Assembly: GCA_934045905.1 (NCBI GenBank)
Contig: OW203763.1
Span: 15,816,948-15,880,947, forward strand
DNA length: 64,000 nt
Origin: Leuctra nigra
Taxonomy: Eukaryota > Arthropoda > Insecta > Plecoptera > Leuctridae
Reading direction: 5' to 3'
A program made the position numbers and the translations under genes. Below, piece after piece: positions 58,905-64,000 of the stretch (the first letter of the stretch is position 1; the number at the start of each line of letters is the position of its first letter). The notes below the pieces were generated by a model, which made no database searches, was not told where the DNA came from, and saw nothing but the letters and a program-made list of their open reading frames with translations.

Positions 58905-61900
58905 CTTATACTCCTGCTCAAAATTCTTAACAAATAATTGAATATATTTTGAATTATTGATTTTAGATTTTAAAAATAATGTTATTACTTACCTTCTAGA
59001 GAGCGTAATATATAATTTATAATATGTACATATTATATGAGATAACTCATAATATAAATTACGAGCTCATATCTAGTTTAAAAGCTTCAGAAAATGCAAT
59101 CAAATTTACTTTTCGTCCCGGAAATAATTGCATAAATTTAAATCTCCTTCAAAAAAACACGAATTAATGTTTCACAGCCATCATCACTAGAGTAACTATA
59201 TCTATATCTCTATAAAGTTATTCATCTTAACTTGTCTACTAATTAGGCTGTTAATTAGCCAACAGTTAAAGCCCGAACGTTTGGTGAGGTCCTTGCTATC
59301 CAATGCACCAGACCATTAACCACCTCTCAGCTAATTGGGGGACGATGTAAGAATCACTGTATTTACCTAATAGACTAATCTAGTTCAACTGAGCGGATAT
59401 CACAAGTTAGTAGTCACTTTAATCTGGCAAATAAGTGTCACCTGTTAGTAATTAGTCATTTAAGTAGCTAAAGACCACCCACATAGCTCTACGATAAACT
59501 CAAGAAAAACGCTGTGCCTAATCGAACTTGTTGTGAGTAAGCAATCTGTAAGCAAGCTTCCAATTCGAATACCATGCTTTTTTGCGAGAGTCGAAACTTC
59601 TCTGAACCATATTTTTCATGACATTTGTCGATTAAGGATGTTTGTTGAGTCCATATTGATGTATCTATTCATTGTGCAAAGAAATATGTAATTAATATGA
59701 AGATGATAATGATAATTCATTTATTATATCAAAATGTTAACTAAATAATTATGCTATTCAAAACTTTACAAATAGAATTCTGGAGAAGGAAAAACTGTCA
59801 TGGTAAAAAGAATTAAACCCACAATACTATATTTACTTGTCTGTGCATTCACGTACTGACTGGTATATTGTTCAACTAAAATTCAATTCTTGTTGATCAC
59901 GAATCAACATGTGTTTAGAAAAAATATATTATTATAGGGCACTTGAGGAGCGAAGAGCTAATATTATATTTGATATTACTAAAAATGTACTAAATAAATG
60001 TCCTACAAATTGTGGATGATCATTCAATGAAGGTAAATTAATTAGGAACGAACTCTCGCTCCCTCACAACTGGGGACAATGGTGTATTCCCAAATGCCCA
60101 CATTCTTCAGGCGGCTGCAGGTTGATTCTTAGGTATGAATGGCAACATCTTTTCTATTCCAGTAAGCCCAACAAAAGTAGAAGATAATTATGACTCAGCA
60201 TTCTATTTTTTTTATGGGAATATCGAAGGAAGGTTGATTTTTTCCCTTAAAACATTCAAAACGATCCCTTTATTTTCTGTTTTTGTTGTTGTTGTTTTGC
60301 CTTCATATAGCTTTATACTATACATTTCCACCTTCTACTTTTAATCGTATTTTTTTCTGACAATAGGTTTAAAACCAGATATGGGATAGGCCGGCTTTGT
60401 CGGCTCGCAAGCAATCTTTGAAGATAGGAACTATACATCCAGGGGATATGATCTATCTAATCGAAAAATAATTAAGTAACAGCTACTGTTTGAGAATAGC
60501 CTACCAAAGAATCAACCCAACTTCATCACACAATAGATAATAGCTTCATCCTAACCCTGGAAGAGGCGATTTTATAGTCAGGATCTAGATTGTATTTTTT
60601 TGTGATCAACCTAATATCATATTTCTGTAGTGATATTTGAGAAATATAAGACTTTTGACACATTTTTTGAAATATCAAAGAAATCTACGACATTTACATT
60701 ATGGCTCAAATCTGGTGGATTTCTCCTGAAAATAAGTAACTTTAGTTTTACATGTATAAAGATCAACTTATAATAATTTACATCTGTAGAATTTGTTATT
60801 TTCATATAATATACATTAATTATAAAATATTTGTAGGTGATGTAGTGTAAATAAATACACTTTGCGGATGCTATCATATGTCATAAAACCAGAATTTGCC
60901 TGAAAAACCAGTAGAGATCAGTTCAAAATTGGTTGTTGTAATCAATTAAATGCTTGTATACGAATTACCGATAAGCTATTGCCAATTGAAAGTTACACGG
61001 AAAGAACATACAAGTCACTTTTATACAATTCGGCCAAAAACGCGTTGAAAACGTCCAAAAGGACTTTCATCTGCTACCTGTAATGTTGGTATTATCAACA
61101 GATTATTTTGCTTAAACCCAGTCTTTTCAGTAATCGTGGAGTTATGATTGTCTGTGATAGTGATGTGTTACTACTTGTTACATGATATTGTTTATCCAAA
61201 TAAGTTGGTAATGCCGTCCATAAGCAAATAAAATAACATATTGTAAAATTATTTAAAAAAAGGAAGAACGATACAAATATTTTTTTGTAGAAATTGAGAT
61301 ACATGATTAATGATTGTGTGTCATGATGGTATAGTTGTTTTTGTGAGATTTCAGAAGATGCTTTCGGTTAATAGGACATTTTGATAAAATTCTTTAAAAT
61401 AAATATTTTAACATTAGCTGTAAAATAACTGAAAAGACTGGGATAATGAGCAAAATAGTAGATAAACCCAGCCATTACAGGCAGATCGAAGTTTTACAAA
61501 TATCAACTGAAACCAAACACGTGTCCCAACCACCTTTCCTTTGACAGCAAACGTATATAATATGTAGTGTAAAGAAATACGCGAAATAACACACACAACC
61601 AGTTAGTTTGTTGGACACAGATTGTCAGAAATTATCCGCATCGAAATAAATTAATGGATTTGAACTTCAGTGAGGCACGCGAGTCAACGGGAAGCCGCCC
61701 AAGATGACGGCTTTCCTGAAGCGTCGCCTCACTGGAAAAGACGTCAGATGCGCTTCGTGGACGCCTTTACAGATCACCTCTCCGACGTCCTAGACTCGTG
61801 CGTCGTTAATTATCACCATCACCAGTCGAAGAGGACAACACATGGAACTGCAGTTGTGTTAGATAGATGTGAGGGAATGTTTTCAATAAGTCTTATTGTA

Positions 61901-62975
61901 AGTTTGAATAATGGAGACAAATTACAATGTGATTTAGTTATTTTAACGCGAATGTCCAATAATAACAATCTAATCCATTTTATTTTTTTAATACGAGTTA
62001 TATGTATTTTTGGAAAACTGTCAAGGATCCAATAATGAAGTTATTCAATTTAATATGCTATTAACAAGTGCCCAATTGATTTTTGGCAATACACTTTCAA
62101 AATATAATAATTGACAAAATGTACAGTCTAATTCACTAAACCAATTTCGTGAACGCAATTTCAAATTTGGACAATTCGAAACGAATTTCAAAATCAATTT
62201 ATTTGTGTTTAATGTATATATAGCGTTTCTAAATAATAAAGCAGAGAGAATCAAAATATTCGTTATTTCCGTATCGATCAATAAAGGTTGCCTAGCTGAA
62301 TGGTTCCATGATTTTGTAGGAGCGTTATAAAATTCAAAATAATTAATATTGACATTTTCTTTCACGCAATAGGCAATCATATTTGGCTGTCAGTTATTCG
62401 GCATCTAATTAATATTAGTCATTGTGTCTGTCAGTTAGTCAGTCGGTAATGTAGTCAGCTGTTGGCTCGACACGTGACCATATTGTGCACACATATGTTA
62501 CGAAAACTTTGTATCATTAGGTATTCAAGTTCAGTTTGTTTTTAGTGGTTGAAAAAATACGATCTAAGTACAATCTACAATCTCTTCAACTATTTAAACA
62601 AATTTATACAATCTAAGCAATTTTGTATTCAGATTTATTTTTGTACAATGTTTCATTCAAGTACATAATCAAGATCTATCGATACAAATTATAATCATTT
62701 TATTTTCTCTTGTGTCCACAAACAAAAATAAATAGCAATTCCTGAAGACAATTTCTGTAGCTATTACAAGTAATTTGGGAGACCTCTGTTCGATCCCGGT
62801 CAGATCATCCTGTTTTTACTCAGTTCCTGAGACAAAATGTTGGGATAGTAACAACGAAATAAGCGAGATCACTTTGCCATCACTTCAATCAGCTCTGCTT
62901 ACATATGATCGGTGAAAATGTGCTGATGCACATAATTGCACATTAATATAGGCATAGAGGTAAGACTATGATATA
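58905..62975. other. Unannotated stretch; one unrecognised open segment at 61.67-61.86 kb
   Basis: Mostly AT-rich with no recognised gene. The segment 61,670-61,860 is markedly more GC-rich and open on the plus strand (PHWKRRQMRFVDAFTDHLSD), after an acceptor-like CTTCAG, so it might be an exon of an unknown gene. I do not recognise it. Confidence 0.35.
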
Positions 62976-62979
62976 GGTA

Positions 62980-63192
62980 CACTTGGCCAAATAAAACTTG
63001 AACGTTCAATAAATCTGATAGGCTGATAAATGTAAGATCGCACCATCAGAAGTCAGTCTAAGCGATCTTATTGTCTCACTCTAGTATAGGTGACCTCACA
63101 TTTCAATGATAATAACAAGCTTTGATTGGTTATGGGACATGACCAGCAGTCATTCAAATTTGGTCAACGTTCAAGTTTTGTTTGGCCGAGTG
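62980..63192 (+). mobile_element. TA-flanked MITE (family 1), copy 5
   Basis: Family 1, both TA flanks intact, very similar to copies 1 and 4. Confidence 0.85.
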
Positions 63193-63560
63193 TACATGAA
63201 TGCACATGATGCAATGTAAATGTGAATAATTTTATGTCTCTCGTAAGACGTCATAAAAAGAAAAGAAACGAACCGAAATTATGTTTTCCTAACTTTGTTG
63301 ACAGTTTGCTCATACGTGTAGATTGCGTTGATGTCAAAGATGATTTAGAACCGTTTAACGTTGTGTTTCACACCGCAGAAACTTGGCTTTTCCAGCCAAG
63401 CTCCAGCTCCAGCTCCAGCTTTTCCAGCCTATTTAAAGGCTTAGAATACCTACAACTGGAAAAATACCAAACTTTATTTCAAAAAAATGTATTAGCGAAG
63501 TATTGAAATAAAAAAAAACTTTCTTGAAGAGATACAAAGTTTCATGTATCCTCAAGTAAG

Positions 63561-63699
63561 CTAAGGGCCAGTCTTTCAATACTCTGCCAACTTTTAATCT
63601 GTTGATTAGGACTGTATTGTCATAGCAACAACCAATGACGTTCCTAGAATGACTGTGATAGTGACTGGTTTTATCAGAGTATTGAAAAACTGGACCTAA
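63561..63699. mobile_element. MITE with TAAGGGCCAGTCTTTCAAT ends, copy 2
   Basis: Ends CTAAGGGCCAGTCTTTCAAT and ATTGAAAAACTGGACCTAA. The interior shares GCAACAACCAATGACGTTCC with copy 1, so this is a second member of the same family. Confidence 0.75.
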
Positions 63700-64000
63700 G
63701 TTCACTTTACATTATCTACCACTATAATTTATAATGAATTATAAATTATCAAAATATTGATAATTTCATTACGTCATTATTAGGAATTAACATGTTGTGA
63801 TGATCTTGCATAGATAGTATTTTTTATAGTTAATTAAATAATTTTGTCATATAATTTTGTATACTTATTACTTTTTTCTCCACTCTGTCACGTGATAATG
63901 TAGGTTTTTGTACACAATTTTATTGCAAATCGTTCACTGATAATGATTGCTTTTTAATCAAATGTTTCGTTGCTTTTATAAAATCAAGCTTAATTTTCTT

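Noticed and set aside
63222..63506. 94-residue plus-strand ORF with a Ser run
   Set aside because: The Ser run comes from an (AGCTCC)n-like tract; no domain and no splice context, immediately beside MITEs.

Overview
This is AT-rich animal nuclear DNA. It contains intron-split genes with GT-AG junctions, MITEs, tRNA-derived SINE-like elements and minisatellites, and no prokaryotic gene organisation. The two reconstructed genes point to an insect: a pickpocket-type DEG/ENaC channel, a family expanded in arthropods, and a Pax3/7 gene that most resembles the pair-rule gene paired. The repeat style hints at a hemipteran, but that is only a guess.

Layout. (1) 1-8.2 kb: repeat-rich intergenic DNA with a TA-flanked MITE, an inverted pair of about 0.4 kb repeats, a foldback element, a tRNA-like SINE remnant and a possible odorant-receptor-like fragment near 4.5 kb. 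(2) 8,244-15,824, minus strand: a complete pickpocket channel. I assembled it from 11 exons (total coding 1,686 bp, 561 residues) whose splice phases all agree. Intron 1 holds a 34-bp x 17 array; intron 2 holds an inverted-repeat retroposon carrying histone-type stem-loops. (3) 15.9-20.7 kb: intergenic DNA. (4) 20,774-45,683, minus strand: a paired-like homeobox gene of 8 coding exons (1,449 bp, 482 residues). It includes a 58-bp first coding exon at 45,626-45,683 that is too short for ORF finders. Domain order is a short N-terminus, paired domain, homeodomain with Ser at position 50, and a Ser/His/Pro-rich tail ending FYSWY. (5) 45.7-64 kb: upstream or intergenic DNA with many mobile elements and no gene I can recognise.

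The most unusual feature is in the paired-like gene. The 3' part of exon 5, with its splice donor and the start of the intron, is repeated about 21 times as a 147-bp unit (26,083-29,188). The unit is a multiple of three and stop-free. Each copy carries the same GTAAGT donor in the same phase, and the first nine donors are in frame, so donor choice could add 0-8 copies of a 49-residue module to the transcription factor. Independently, the acceptor and first ~25 bp of exon 3 of the same gene have been copied into a ~1.2-kb minisatellite in intron 2 (39.8-41.0 kb). Many decoy acceptors therefore lie just upstream of the true one.

Mobile elements can be read with their target duplications: three hAT-like elements (one nested in another, one inside a SINE), a TTAA-flanked element with perfect 17-bp ends, a six-copy TA-flanked MITE group, a large diverged foldback, and a LINE-derived element with an 11-bp target duplication. 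All coordinates were worked out by eye from the sequence. No database search, alignment program or transcript data were used.
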